Part shown: positions 8,514 to 16,639 of the stretch, in pieces
Numbering within the stretch: the first letter of the stretch is position 1
Layout of the letters: every line of letters starts with the position of its first letter
Position numbers and translations under genes: made by a program
NCBI RefSeq assembly: GCF_018271975.1
Contig: NZ_JAGUCN010000026.1
Span: forward strand, 1-64,000
DNA length: 64,000 bases
Source of the DNA: Carboxylicivirga mesophila
GTDB taxonomy: Bacteria > Bacteroidota > Bacteroidia > Bacteroidales > Marinilabiliaceae
Direction of reading: 5' to 3'
Notes under the pieces: model-generated
Database searches by the model: none
The model's input: only the letters and a program-made list of their open reading frames with translations
What the model was told of the DNA's origin: nothing

Positions 8514-8807
8514 CTGTCTTTTTTAGTCGATAACCTGGCTTTTTTGCTCAAATAGCTGGTTGTGTAAGAAAGTTGTCTGGCTTTTACCCAGAGTGTTCTA
8601 AGAAAAAGTGAGAAATTTCTGTGAATTTACCAGCCTATTCTGACTTTTTTACAGTCTCTTGTAACAAAAGTGCAGATGGTTCTGGTTAAAAGACAGACTC
8701 ATCTGGCCAAATGCCAGACGCTTGTGTGAAAAAGCCAGTGCTTTGAGTGAATTTGCCAGGTTGATGAGCTAAAATGCCAGAAGACTGCATTAATTTGCCT
8801 GACGCAC
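8514..8807. repeat. Tandem array of about 14 degenerate 21-bp units with dyad-symmetric cores
   Basis: Units begin every 21 bases at 8514, 8535, 8556 and so on to 8787. Each holds a 15-bp core followed by a 6-bp spacer. Cores include CTGGCTTTTTTGCTC (8535), CTGGCTTTTACCCAG (8577), CTGTGAATTTACCAG (8619), CTGACTTTTTTACAG (8640), CTGGTTAAAAGACAG (8682), CTGGCCAAATGCCAG (8703) and GAGTGAATTTGCCAG (8745). The pattern is CTGG, an A/T core, then CCAG, a near palindrome. The repeats are too diverged for a CRISPR. On the minus strand one frame gives seven-residue units (GKFTQST, GFFTQAS), but stops interrupt it. A period of 21 bp equals two helical turns. Function unknown. Confidence 0.85.
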
Positions 8808-8896
8808 CAGCGGATGAGGATGACCGATGATTCTGACAGGCAGGAATACTTATTGACGCATTAGACCGTTTATAAAACAGAGTTCGATTTAAATTT

Positions 8897-8904
8897 TATC
8901 TTTG
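8897..8904 (+). promoter_or_regulatory. Probable -7 element of the glucosaminidase gene
   Basis: TATCTTTG matches TAnnTTTG and lies 28 bases before the ATG at 8933, a usual leader length. No clear TTG is found 19-21 bases upstream. Confidence 0.5.
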
Positions 8905-8932
8905 CCACTGTCAAGCATATAAATTATAAGTA

Positions 8933-9862
8933 ATGAAGTATTTGTTATTTGTTTCTGTCGTTTTAGTCTCGTGTTTTACATTTAGCACAAATGGGCAGTC
9001 CTACCGAAAAATATCTACACCCGAATACATCGATCAATATAAAGATTTAGCCATTAAAGAGATGAAGCGGGCAGGTATTCCGGCAAGTATCACCATGGCT
9101 CAGGGAATATTAGAGTCAGGGAGCGGTAACAGTACTTTGGCCCGTAAATCAAATAACCATTTCGGGATTAAGTGCCATAGTGATTGGAAAGGTAAACGCG
9201 TGTATCATGATGATGATAAGCGAGGTGAGTGTTTTCGAAAGTACAAAACCGTGTATGAGTCGTATATCGATCATTCTGAGTTTTTGGTGGGTAAGCAGCG
9301 TTATGCCAGCCTGTTCGAACTAAAAACAACCGACTACAAAGGATGGGCCAAGGGGCTTAAAAAAGCCGGTTATGCAACTGATCCGAAATATGCCCATCGC
9401 CTGATTGATATTATCGAAAAGCATAAGCTATATCTGCTGGATGAGAATAAAAAATGGCAGAAACAGAGCACGACTAAAGGTGATGATAAGTTTGAAATAA
9501 CGACCTATAACACGCATGTGGTGGATTACAACAATGGAGTTAAGTACATCCGGGTTGAAGAGGGTGATACCTTCGACTCTGTATCGGAAGAGTTTGGGTT
9601 GCGACCATGGGAGTTATACCATTACAACGATGTTGCATCAGACACAAATATCCAGGACTACCGATATATTTATATTCAGGGCAAAAAAGGTAAAGCCCAT
9701 AGAAGCCACGAATACCATGTGGTGAAAGAAGGGGAGACCTTGCATTACATTTCTCAAAAATATGGCGTGAAAATGAGTAAGCTGCAGCGATTTAATAACC
9801 TTGGCAAAAGCGAAAAGGTTAAAGCTGGAGATAAGTTAAGTTTAAGGCGCAGGAAGAAATAG
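8933..9862 (+). CDS. Secreted glucosaminidase with two LysM domains
   Basis: A 309-residue exported protein with a signal peptide in about the first 21 residues. A mannosyl-glycoprotein endo-beta-N-acetylglucosaminidase-type domain follows (about 30-165), with the catalytic Glu in AQGILESGSGNSTLA and the NNHFGIKCHSDWKG block seen in FlgJ/LytG-type peptidoglycan hydrolases. Two C-terminal LysM modules follow: one around residues 200-240, and one from about 262 beginning YHVVKEGETLHYISQKYG. LysM anchors the enzyme to peptidoglycan. Its likely role is cell-wall remodelling or turnover in the periplasm. It is transcribed alone and ends at a strong bidirectional terminator shared with fmt. Confidence 0.9.
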   Translation: MKYLLFVSVVLVSCFTFSTNGQSYRKISTPEYIDQYKDLAIKEMKRAGIPASITMAQGILESGSGNSTLARKSNNHFGIKCHSDWKGKRVYHDDDKRGECFRKYKTVYESYIDHSEFLVGKQRYASLFELKTTDYKGWAKGLKKAGYATDPKYAHRLIDIIEKHKLYLLDENKKWQKQSTTKGDDKFEITTYNTHVVDYNNGVKYIRVEEGDTFDSVSEEFGLRPWELYHYNDVASDTNIQDYRYIYIQGKKGKAHRSHEYHVVKEGETLHYISQKYGVKMSKLQRFNNLGKSEKVKAGDKLSLRRRKK

Positions 9863-9883
9863 ACAGACATTAGATAACAATTG

Positions 9884-9919
9884 AAAATGGCCTTAAGCGA
9901 TGTGTCTTAAGGCCATTTT
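9884..9919. terminator. Bidirectional terminator between glucosaminidase gene and fmt
   Basis: A perfect 14-bp inverted repeat: AAAATGGCCTTAAG (9884-9897) and CTTAAGGCCATTTT (9906-9919), with an 8-base loop. A-rich on the left and T-rich on the right, it can end both convergent transcripts. Confidence 0.9.
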
Positions 9920-9931
9920 TATATCTGGTAA

Positions 9932-10891
9932 TTATAGGATGGATTCAATCTGATTGCAATCAAAACCCCTTAATAATTCTTCAATTGTCATGCGTTTTTT
10001 TCCAGCCAGTTGTAGCTGTGTAATGTTTAAAACGCCGTTGCCGGTGCCAATGCTCAGGTAAGTTTTATTATCTGAATCGAACTGACCGGGAGCAAGCTGC
10101 TTGCTTTTATTGCGTTCGGCAAAAAATAGTTTACAGCTTATTTCTTTGCCGGTCTTCATCTTAAACTCGGTCCAGGCTGTTGGGTAAGGCGAAAGTCCAC
10201 GAATATGATTACGAATAGACTCGGCATCTTGCTTCCAGTCAATGCGGCAATCGTCCTTAAATATTTTTGGCGCATGCTTCAGCAGATTATCATCATTATC
10301 CTGCGGCAGAGCTTCAGCTCTTCCTTCTTCAATAGCTTTTACGGTTTTTACCACCAGACCAGCTCCCAGCAGCATCATCTTGTCATGCACGGTGCCAGCA
10401 GTATCATCATCAGTAATTGGCATTTTCTCCTGAAAGATAATGTTACCGGTATCTATTTCATGCTTTAAAAAGAAGGTGGTAACGCCGGTTTCTTTATCGC
10501 CATTGATTACCGCCCAGTTAATAGGAGCGGCACCACGGTAACGTGGTAATAATGAGCCATGCAAGTTGAATGACCCCATTGGAGGCATGTTCCACACCAC
10601 CTCGGGCAGCATGCGGAAAGCTACAATAATCTGCAGGTCTGCCTTAAGCGCTTTTAGTTCTTCCAGAAATTCCGGGTTCTTTAGTTTTTCGGGTTGCAAC
10701 ACCGGAATGTTTACCGATAAGGCGTATTCTTTTACCGGCGATTGTTTTAGCTTCTGTCCACGGCCCGCCGGGCGATCAGGAGCTGTTACCACGCCTACAA
10801 TATTATATTGGTTTTCCACCAGTGCTTTCAGGCTTTCCACAGCAAAATCAGGAGTGCCCATAAACACGATGCGTAAATGTTTGTCAGCCAT
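9932..10891 (-). CDS. fmt: Methionyl-tRNA formyltransferase
   Basis: A 319-residue enzyme that formylates initiator Met-tRNA with 10-formyl-THF before translation initiation. The N-terminal formyltransferase domain starts at RIVFMGTPDFA and includes the GRGQKLKQSPVK loop. The signature around FNLHGSLLPRYRGAAPINW holds the catalytic His in the usual SLLP context. The C-terminal tRNA-binding domain follows (from about 205). Length is normal for the family. The gene is 18 bases downstream of the small DUF5522 gene on the same strand and ends at the terminator at 9884-9919. Confidence 0.97.
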   Translation of the reverse strand: MADKHLRIVFMGTPDFAVESLKALVENQYNIVGVVTAPDRPAGRGQKLKQSPVKEYALSVNIPVLQPEKLKNPEFLEELKALKADLQIIVAFRMLPEVVWNMPPMGSFNLHGSLLPRYRGAAPINWAVINGDKETGVTTFFLKHEIDTGNIIFQEKMPITDDDTAGTVHDKMMLLGAGLVVKTVKAIEEGRAEALPQDNDDNLLKHAPKIFKDDCRIDWKQDAESIRNHIRGLSPYPTAWTEFKMKTGKEISCKLFFAERNKSKQLAPGQFDSDNKTYLSIGTGNGVLNITQLQLAGKKRMTIEELLRGFDCNQIESIL

Positions 10892-10909
10892 GTGTTATTA
10901 TGTTTGCGG

Positions 10910-11098
10910 TTATTCTTTTAATTCACGGTTGCCTTTATGATGTGGAGGGAAATAGGGGCAGTGCTTACACCCATTGCCACAACAATAGCCGCGCTCCCTC
11001 AGGTATTTCTCAGTCATCACTCTAAAGCCCCTGGGATCCATGTAATAGTCAACATTTTCCTTTAGTGGCTCTGACATATAATAATCGTCGATATTCAT
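10910..11098 (-). CDS. DUF5522 small cysteine-rich protein
   Basis: A 62-residue protein whose core ends in RGYCCGNGCKHCPYFPP. This cysteine-rich block (four Cys plus a His) is the hallmark of the DUF5522 family and suggests a bound metal such as zinc, though no function is known. The N-terminus carries a conserved block with YYMDPRGFRVMTEKYLRERG. It lies directly upstream of fmt, same strand, 18 bases apart, and is likely co-transcribed with it. Confidence 0.85.
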   Translation of the reverse strand: MNIDDYYMSEPLKENVDYYMDPRGFRVMTEKYLRERGYCCGNGCKHCPYFPPHHKGNRELKE

Positions 11099-11172
11099 TT
11101 TTGATGTTTAATTGACAAAGATAAGGTGAAATATGGATAAGTAGGCCAAAACTATTGCTCTATAAACAGGAA

Positions 11173-11206
11173 TCGCTCCAATGTTGATGAAGCAACATTG
11201 AAGCGA
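11173..11206 (-). other. Strong hairpin downstream of the DHOD-like gene
   Basis: A 14-bp stem with one mismatch: TCGCTCCAATGTTG (11173-11186) and CAACATTGAAGCGA (11193-11206), loop ATGAAG. It lies about 70 bases after the stop of the minus-strand gene at 11277 and before the DUF5522 gene. There is no clean T-tract on either strand, so it may be a weak terminator, an RNA-stabilising structure or a repeat element. Confidence 0.6.
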
Positions 11207-11276
11207 ATCTTTAGCAATTCAAACGCTTTTCAGAACTTTACCAAGTCTTAAATCTTATGACTGGATGCTTACCAGG

Positions 11277-12263
11277 TTACTTCTGACTAAATTGTTTCAT
11301 AAACTGCACACGCAGGTAACCCGCCGGATTGACCGCTTTTGATTGACTGAGTGAGCCGCGGAAGTCGTCAAGCGTTTTAAATTCGTGCTTTTGCATCCAT
11401 TTATCCAGCTCATAGTTAAATCGCTCAATTGAGTCGATACCATTTTTGTATAAGGTACTGGCCAGTTGTACCACCTGTGCACCGGCCAGCAGCATTTTTA
11501 AAATGGTGCGCGAATCATGAATGCCTGTCGTAGCAGCCAGGTCACATTCAGTGCGGCTGGAAGTTAGGGCAATCCACCTTAGTGGCATGGTATATTCATA
11601 CTCCTGACTGAAAATATGAGTTGGTATCACTTCAAGATTGTCCACATCAATGTCGGGTGAGTAGAAACGGTTGAAAAGCACCAGTCCGGCAATACCCGTC
11701 TTTGATAAGCGGGTGATGATATCGGCCAGGTTCGAGAAATAATGGCTTATTTTAATGGCCACCGGTATGTTCACCTCTTTTAGTACGGCTTCAATAATGT
11801 CAAAATACACCTGTTCATTATCGAGTCCTTTGCGATCAGTATCCGATGGTAATGAGAAAATATTCAGTTCAATAGCATCGGCACCGGCATCCTGCAGATT
11901 GCGTGCATAGGCCGGCCAGTTATGTGAGGTAATACAGTTAACGCTGGCAATGACCGGTATATTCACCTCTTTCTTACAATCATTGATGAGCTTGAGGTAT
12001 TCACTCAAAGTACCTTCAACGTCAAAGGTGTCGTAATAATCCATTGTTTCAGGGTAGAGGTAGTTTTCAGAGTGCATGCGATGCAGCTCACGTTCCATCT
12101 CCGTCACAATTTCCTCTTCGAATAATGATTTAAGAACAACGGCTCCGGCTCCGGCTTTCTCCAGGTGTTTAATGTCTTCGAGTGAGTTGGTCAATCCTGA
12201 GCTGGCGGCTATTATCGGGCTGCTTAACTTCAGTCCCATGTAGGTTGTTGAAATGTCGGGCAT
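11277..12263 (-). CDS. Dihydroorotate dehydrogenase-like protein
   Basis: A 328-residue FMN-dependent TIM-barrel protein related to dihydroorotate dehydrogenases. The N-terminus (YMGLKLSSPIIAASSGLTN) and the segments PVIASVNC, AIELNIFSLP and PVAIKISHYF match the DHOD fold. The region after HIFSQEYEYTMPLRWIAL resembles the substrate/FMN region but differs from classical PyrD. Such DHOD-like proteins are widespread in Bacteroidota beside a true PyrD, so a role in pyrimidine synthesis is not proven. It is divergent from anmK, with 74 bases between the two starts. Confidence 0.85.
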   Translation of the reverse strand: MPDISTTYMGLKLSSPIIAASSGLTNSLEDIKHLEKAGAGAVVLKSLFEEEIVTEMERELHRMHSENYLYPETMDYYDTFDVEGTLSEYLKLINDCKKEVNIPVIASVNCITSHNWPAYARNLQDAGADAIELNIFSLPSDTDRKGLDNEQVYFDIIEAVLKEVNIPVAIKISHYFSNLADIITRLSKTGIAGLVLFNRFYSPDIDVDNLEVIPTHIFSQEYEYTMPLRWIALTSSRTECDLAATTGIHDSRTILKMLLAGAQVVQLASTLYKNGIDSIERFNYELDKWMQKHEFKTLDDFRGSLSQSKAVNPAGYLRVQFMKQFSQK

Positions 12264-12337
12264 AATTCTGAATTTTATTGAATAAAGGGGTTAAAAACTA
12301 AAATTCTTCACAACTTTAATGCTTAATAGCATGTGTC

Positions 12338-13414
12338 ATGATTAAACAAATAAAGAATTCGTATTGTTGCGTAGGGCTTATGTCGGGTACATCATTAGAT
12401 GGGTTGGACCTGGTGCTTTGTGAGTTTAAGCGACACTCAAAGAACTGGTCGTACCAGATTGAGAAGTATGCCACTGTGGCCTATCTGCCGCAGTGGAAGA
12501 AACGCCTGCAGCAAGCGCCTGATGCCTCAGGAAGGGAGTTGATGCAGCTGCACCGTGATTATGGACGATGGATGGCTAAGGAGGTTGAATTTTTTGTTAG
12601 GGATGCTCGCAGTCAGCCCGATATGATTGCATCGCATGGGCATACCGTTTTTCATGAGCCTGCCAGTGGTATGAATTTTCAGCTGGGTGATGGACATGTC
12701 ATTGCCGCAGAAACAGGTATTACTACCATATCTGATTTCAGAAGTCTTGATGTGTGTTTGAATGGTCAGGGAGCACCTCTGGTACCCATCGGCGATGAAC
12801 TGTTGTTTTCAGAATATCAGGCTTGTGTGAATATTGGCGGTTTTGTTAATATTTCCTGTAATAAAGATAACGAGCGTATCGCCTGGGATATCTGTCCGGC
12901 TAATTTTATCGCTAACCGACTGGTGGAGCAAAAGAACTTGTCGATGGACGAAGACGGAGCTATTGGTGCCGTCGGTCAGGTGATTGACGAAATGCTTGAT
13001 GAGCTAAATGAATTACCCTACTATAAGCAGACGGCTCCAAAGTCATTGGCACAGGAGTGGGTTGAACGATTTATATGGCCCCTATTGAATAAGTATCAGC
13101 ATTATTCGCTGAGTGACCGGCTGAGAACCTTCTATGAGCATATGGCCACAATTATAGCAAATGACCTGAATAAGCAAGCGCCGGCAGGTACTTATCTGTT
13201 TACTGGTGGTGGGGTTTATAATGGTTTTTTAATGACATTAATCCGAGAGAAAGTAAAAGGAAAAGTGGTAATACCCGATAATGTGCTGGTTGAGTTTAAA
13301 GAAGCACTTGTTTTTTCACTACTTGGATTATTACGATTAACAGGAGAAACGAACTGTTTGAAGAGTGTTACCGGCGCATCAAGAGATTGTTCGTCTGGCA
13401 TTATTTGTGGGTAA
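12338..13414 (+). CDS. anmK: Anhydro-N-acetylmuramic acid kinase
   Basis: A 358-residue sugar kinase of the ASKHA fold. It opens and phosphorylates 1,6-anhydro-MurNAc during peptidoglycan recycling to give MurNAc-6-phosphate. The signature GLMSGTSLDGLDLVLCEF is at the N-terminus, followed by IASHGHTVFHEP, FQLGDGHVIA and the ADP-binding YLFTGGGVYNGFLM. The length is slightly below the usual 370 residues. It is transcribed alone. With the NlpC/P60 and glucosaminidase genes upstream it forms a loose cell-wall turnover theme, though they are not in one operon. Confidence 0.95.
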   Translation: MIKQIKNSYCCVGLMSGTSLDGLDLVLCEFKRHSKNWSYQIEKYATVAYLPQWKKRLQQAPDASGRELMQLHRDYGRWMAKEVEFFVRDARSQPDMIASHGHTVFHEPASGMNFQLGDGHVIAAETGITTISDFRSLDVCLNGQGAPLVPIGDELLFSEYQACVNIGGFVNISCNKDNERIAWDICPANFIANRLVEQKNLSMDEDGAIGAVGQVIDEMLDELNELPYYKQTAPKSLAQEWVERFIWPLLNKYQHYSLSDRLRTFYEHMATIIANDLNKQAPAGTYLFTGGGVYNGFLMTLIREKVKGKVVIPDNVLVEFKEALVFSLLGLLRLTGETNCLKSVTGASRDCSSGIICG

Positions 13415-13604
13415 GCACATGTGATTGGAAAGGTAAAAAGAAACTGGTGGAGCCTCAATGGTCATTGTCAATCTTATCACTAATCACACCCTTTAAATGA
13501 CCAAATTACTTGACCGCAGAAATAAGTAATGGCATCCACCAGCACCTCTTACTTAAAGAAACACATCAACTATAAATATGTTTACGCATGATTAAAAAAT
13601 AGCG

Positions 13605-13633
13605 CATAAAAAAAAGGAGGCATGGCCTCCTTT
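13605..13633 (-). terminator. Terminator of ribBA
   Basis: A stem AAAGGAGGC (13613-13621) / GCCTCCTTT (13625-13633) follows the ribBA stop. On the minus strand it runs into eight T (A-run from about 13608). It may also catch anmK read-through. Confidence 0.88.
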
Positions 13634-13653
13634 CGCTGTATATTGAGTTGTTT

Positions 13654-14895
13654 TTACTCTTTATTGTTGTATTTGAAGAACTCAAGATTGTGCCCCATTT
13701 TCTCTTTCTTGGTCTTCATATAATGTTCGTTATGCGGATTGGGAGTTACCTCAATGGAGATATTGTCAACCACTTCTAATCCATAGCCCTCCAGTCCTAT
13801 ACGTTTGATCGGATTGTTGGTCATTAGGCGCATTTTTCTAACGCCCAATTCACGAAGGATTTGTGCGCCAACTCCATAATCGCGCTCATCCTCTTCAAAT
13901 CCCAATTCAATATTGGCATCAACTGTATCCAGACCTTCTTCCTGCAGTTTATAGGCGGCTATTTTATTCATCAGACCAATGCCACGGCCTTCCTGATTCA
14001 TGTATACAACCACGCCTTTGCCTTCGTTCTCAATCAATTCCATGGCTTTGTGCAATTGCTCACCACACTCGCAGCGCAACGATCCAAAGATGTCGCCCGT
14101 GGCACAGGATGAGTGTACGCGTACCAGAATAGGTTCATCTTCGGTCCATTCTCCCTTAATCAGTGCCATGTGTTCAAGGCCGTTTGATTTCTGTTTGAAC
14201 GGGATAAAACGAAAATCACCCACTGCAGTAGGCAGGTTGACTTCAACACCTTTAATAATCAGGCTCTCTTTTTGTAATCGATAGGCAATTAAGTCCTTTA
14301 TGGTAATGATCTTCAACTGAAACTTCTCGGCAATTTTCACCAGCTGTGGCAGACGCGCCATTGTACCGTCTTCGTTAAGAATCTCTACCAATACAGCCGA
14401 CGGATGCAAGCCAGCTAAGCGCGCCAAATCAACACCTGCTTCGGTGTGGCCGGCACGGCGAAGTACACCTCTGTTTTTTGCCTTAAGTGGAAAAATATGC
14501 CCCGGGCGTCCCAGCTCTTCCGGTTTTGTTTCCGGATTTGTTAATGCCAAAATGGTTTTGGCTCTGTCTGAAGCTGAAATACCAGTTGTACAGCCATAGC
14601 CCAATAAATCAACAGATACTGTAAAAGGCGTAGCATGGCTGGCTGTGTTTTTGCCTACCATTAAATCCAACTCCAGCTCTTCACATCTTTCTTCTGTTAA
14701 CGGCGTGCAAATTAAGCCACGTCCATGTGTGGCCATGAAATTGACCTTTTCAGGGGTCATCAATTCTGCTGCAGCAATAAAATCGCCTTCATTTTCTCGA
14801 TCTTCATCGTCCACAACAATGATTAGTTCACCATTTTTTATTGCTTCAATAGCCTCCGGTATTGAATTTAATTCAAATTCTTGTTCTGCTGACAT
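13654..14895 (-). CDS. ribBA: Bifunctional DHBP synthase / GTP cyclohydrolase II
   Basis: A 413-residue fusion enzyme providing both precursors of riboflavin. Residues about 1-205 form 3,4-dihydroxy-2-butanone-4-phosphate synthase (motifs [17 protein letters not shown] and [17 protein letters not shown]). Residues about 206-405 form GTP cyclohydrolase II, with the zinc cysteines in [20 protein letters not shown] and the catalytic segment QEGRGIGL. The N-terminal 12 residues are a short extension. A clean promoter (TTG-19-TAATTTTG) lies just upstream. I saw no FMN riboswitch: the leader is only about 40 bases. Confidence 0.97.
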   Translation of the reverse strand: MSAEQEFELNSIPEAIEAIKNGELIIVVDDEDRENEGDFIAAAELMTPEKVNFMATHGRGLICTPLTEERCEELELDLMVGKNTASHATPFTVSVDLLGYGCTTGISASDRAKTILALTNPETKPEELGRPGHIFPLKAKNRGVLRRAGHTEAGVDLARLAGLHPSAVLVEILNEDGTMARLPQLVKIAEKFQLKIITIKDLIAYRLQKESLIIKGVEVNLPTAVGDFRFIPFKQKSNGLEHMALIKGEWTEDEPILVRVHSSCATGDIFGSLRCECGEQLHKAMELIENEGKGVVVYMNQEGRGIGLMNKIAAYKLQEEGLDTVDANIELGFEEDERDYGVGAQILRELGVRKMRLMTNNPIKRIGLEGYGLEVVDNISIEVTPNPHNEHYMKTKKEKMGHNLEFFKYNNKE

Positions 14896-14936
14896 TTGCT
14901 CTAGTTATTTCGACAGTGTTAACCGCTATGGGACTG

Positions 14937-14966
14937 CAAAATTAATGAAAATAAGCACCTAAACAA
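14937..14966 (-). promoter_or_regulatory. ribBA promoter
   Basis: On the minus strand TTG (14966-14964) and TAATTTTG (14944-14937) are separated by 19 bases, an exact fit to the Bacteroidota primary-sigma promoter. The start codon is about 42 bases downstream. Confidence 0.75.
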
Positions 14967-14975
14967 TGAAATGCC

Positions 14976-16490
14976 TCAGGTCTTGGATTTTGTTTCATCT
15001 TCTTTTTCTCTGTCCAACCGGTTTTGTAAATCAAATTTCTCCCGTTTAAATAGCTTCTGGAAGAATATTCTGTACGCATCGGCGTTGAGCAGGGTTGAGT
15101 CGGTGGCTGACTTATAGGTTAAGAAGACACCCAATGGAAACAAGATGGCGGATGATAACCACATGCCTTGATAAACTTTCCAGGCACCTTCGTTGGCAAA
15201 CTTGGCTCCAAGTGTATCGATGATGTAATAGAAAATAAAAAACAAGACAGATATAACTACCGGCATGCCCAGTCCTCCTTTACGAATAATGGCTCCTAAG
15301 GGTGCGCCAATAAAGAAAAAGATAAAGCAGGCAAACGAAAGGGTAAACTTTCGGTGTACCTCCATGTAATGCCGTGTTATTTTTTGCCTGTAGTTTTTGT
15401 AGCGCGATAACTTACCTTCTAACTGGCTGCGATTGTCTTGCGCCTGACGTTTAGCTCCCTCAATGGCAATAAGCTTTTGGTGATCATTCATCGCCAGTAG
15501 CAAAGAGTCGTAGTCAAGGGGGGGTACGGAATCTAAAGCCAGCTGTGGCGCTTCCTTGTTTCTTCTTTGGTAGTAACGTCTTTGTTGAAAGAAGAAATTC
15601 TCTGTTTGTTTACTGACTTCTCCAAGCAAAGTATTCTTCTCCATATTTAAGGTATCGATGCCACTCTTCAACTGGGTTAGGTTTTTCATCCGGTCGTTAC
15701 TGGAGAATAGCTTCTCATCGCTTCGTTCCAGATTATGACCCTCCATTTCAAACAGGGCAATCTGCTTCTTAAATTTATCTTGTCTGAATCGCTGTTTCTC
15801 TCGGTCATCAAGCCTTTTTCGCTGACTTTGTACGTTTTCTTCAAAACGGATGCCATCCATGAGTGTTAGCTTCATATAGCCATTATCCTCCGATACCTGC
15901 AGCTTGCCTGAATCGGCGAGCGTTACATTAGAATTGGGATTCCGACTGTCACGGTGGTCGTATATCATGACATCCTGCATTAATCCTGTTTCAGGATCTT
16001 TGCTGCTTATTTTAATTCTGAAATCTTCAATGCCATCGTAAAAAATCTGCTCTTTAATTTCAAGCTCAGGTTTCTTTTGTTTAACCGACCACAGTAAAGT
16101 ATAGAGCTTTAGGTTGGCCCATGGCAATACATTATTTGAGAATCCAAAAGCCAGCACCGAGATGATAATGGTTACATAAATCAACGATTTCATGGTGCGA
16201 AGCAGCGATACGCCTGAAGCTTTAATGGCTGTGAGCTCATAGTTCTCACCCAGGCTGCCAAAGGTCATCAGTGAGGCCAGTAGTATGGCTAATGGCAGGG
16301 CCATGGGTATTACCTGAACAGAGGCATAGAACATAAGTTCGGCCAGAGTGAAAAAGTCTAGTCCTTTACCCACCAAATCATCAACATATCGCCACAGAAA
16401 CTGCATTACTAATATGAATAACGATATAAAGAAGGTCATGGCCAATGGACCCAGGTAACTTTTTAAAATAAACAGGTGTAGCTTCTTCAT
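14976..16490 (-). CDS. LptF/LptG family permease (YjgP/YjgQ)
   Basis: A 504-residue inner-membrane protein of the LptF/LptG family. Such proteins form the permease of the LptB2FG transporter that extracts lipopolysaccharide for transport to the outer membrane. The N-terminal block (LHLFILKSYLGPLAMTFFISL) and three further hydrophobic helices are present. A periplasmic beta-jellyroll region follows (about 130-260), then a longer charged helical region, and C-terminal helices including FFIGAPLGAIIRKGGLGMP. It is a paralogue of the gene upstream at 16640. The longer periplasmic insert is usual in Bacteroidota. I cannot say which copy is LptF and which LptG. Confidence 0.88.
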   Translation of the reverse strand: MKKLHLFILKSYLGPLAMTFFISLFILVMQFLWRYVDDLVGKGLDFFTLAELMFYASVQVIPMALPLAILLASLMTFGSLGENYELTAIKASGVSLLRTMKSLIYVTIIISVLAFGFSNNVLPWANLKLYTLLWSVKQKKPELEIKEQIFYDGIEDFRIKISSKDPETGLMQDVMIYDHRDSRNPNSNVTLADSGKLQVSEDNGYMKLTLMDGIRFEENVQSQRKRLDDREKQRFRQDKFKKQIALFEMEGHNLERSDEKLFSSNDRMKNLTQLKSGIDTLNMEKNTLLGEVSKQTENFFFQQRRYYQRRNKEAPQLALDSVPPLDYDSLLLAMNDHQKLIAIEGAKRQAQDNRSQLEGKLSRYKNYRQKITRHYMEVHRKFTLSFACFIFFFIGAPLGAIIRKGGLGMPVVISVLFFIFYYIIDTLGAKFANEGAWKVYQGMWLSSAILFPLGVFLTYKSATDSTLLNADAYRIFFQKLFKREKFDLQNRLDREKEDETKSKT

Positions 16491-16535
16491 GTTCTCATTA
16501 ATCTCACTAAAGATGATTCTTAGTCATCAGCATGG

Positions 16536-16564
16536 CAAAGTTAGTCAAACATTAAAACAACCAA
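16536..16564 (-). promoter_or_regulatory. Promoter of the first LptF/G-type gene
   Basis: On the minus strand TTG (16564-16562) and TAACTTTG (16543-16536) are 18 bases apart, one short of optimal. It lies about 45 bases before the ATG at 16490, so this gene can be expressed independently of its upstream paralogue. Confidence 0.6.
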
Positions 16565-16639
16565 GCATTGTTAATTAGGTTTTTATTGTGGTAATGGGTT
16601 TAGGAGATATTAGTGGTGTAGTTACTTCAGGTTTTTTTA

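Noticed and set aside
8514-8807. CRISPR array
   Set aside because: The unit is only 21 bp, all positions vary, there are no unique spacers of 28-40 bp and no cas genes. Repeat and spacer cannot be told apart.
8684-8892. A small gene on the minus strand encoding heptad repeats
   Set aside because: The frame is open for about 69 codons, but the only ATG gives 32 codons and the repeats continue through later stops. No ribosome-binding site or conserved start was seen. I keep it only as an alternative reading of the array.
13415-13653. FMN riboswitch upstream of ribBA
   Set aside because: This region is downstream of ribBA on its strand. The true leader (14896-14936) is about 40 bases, too short for the RFN element.
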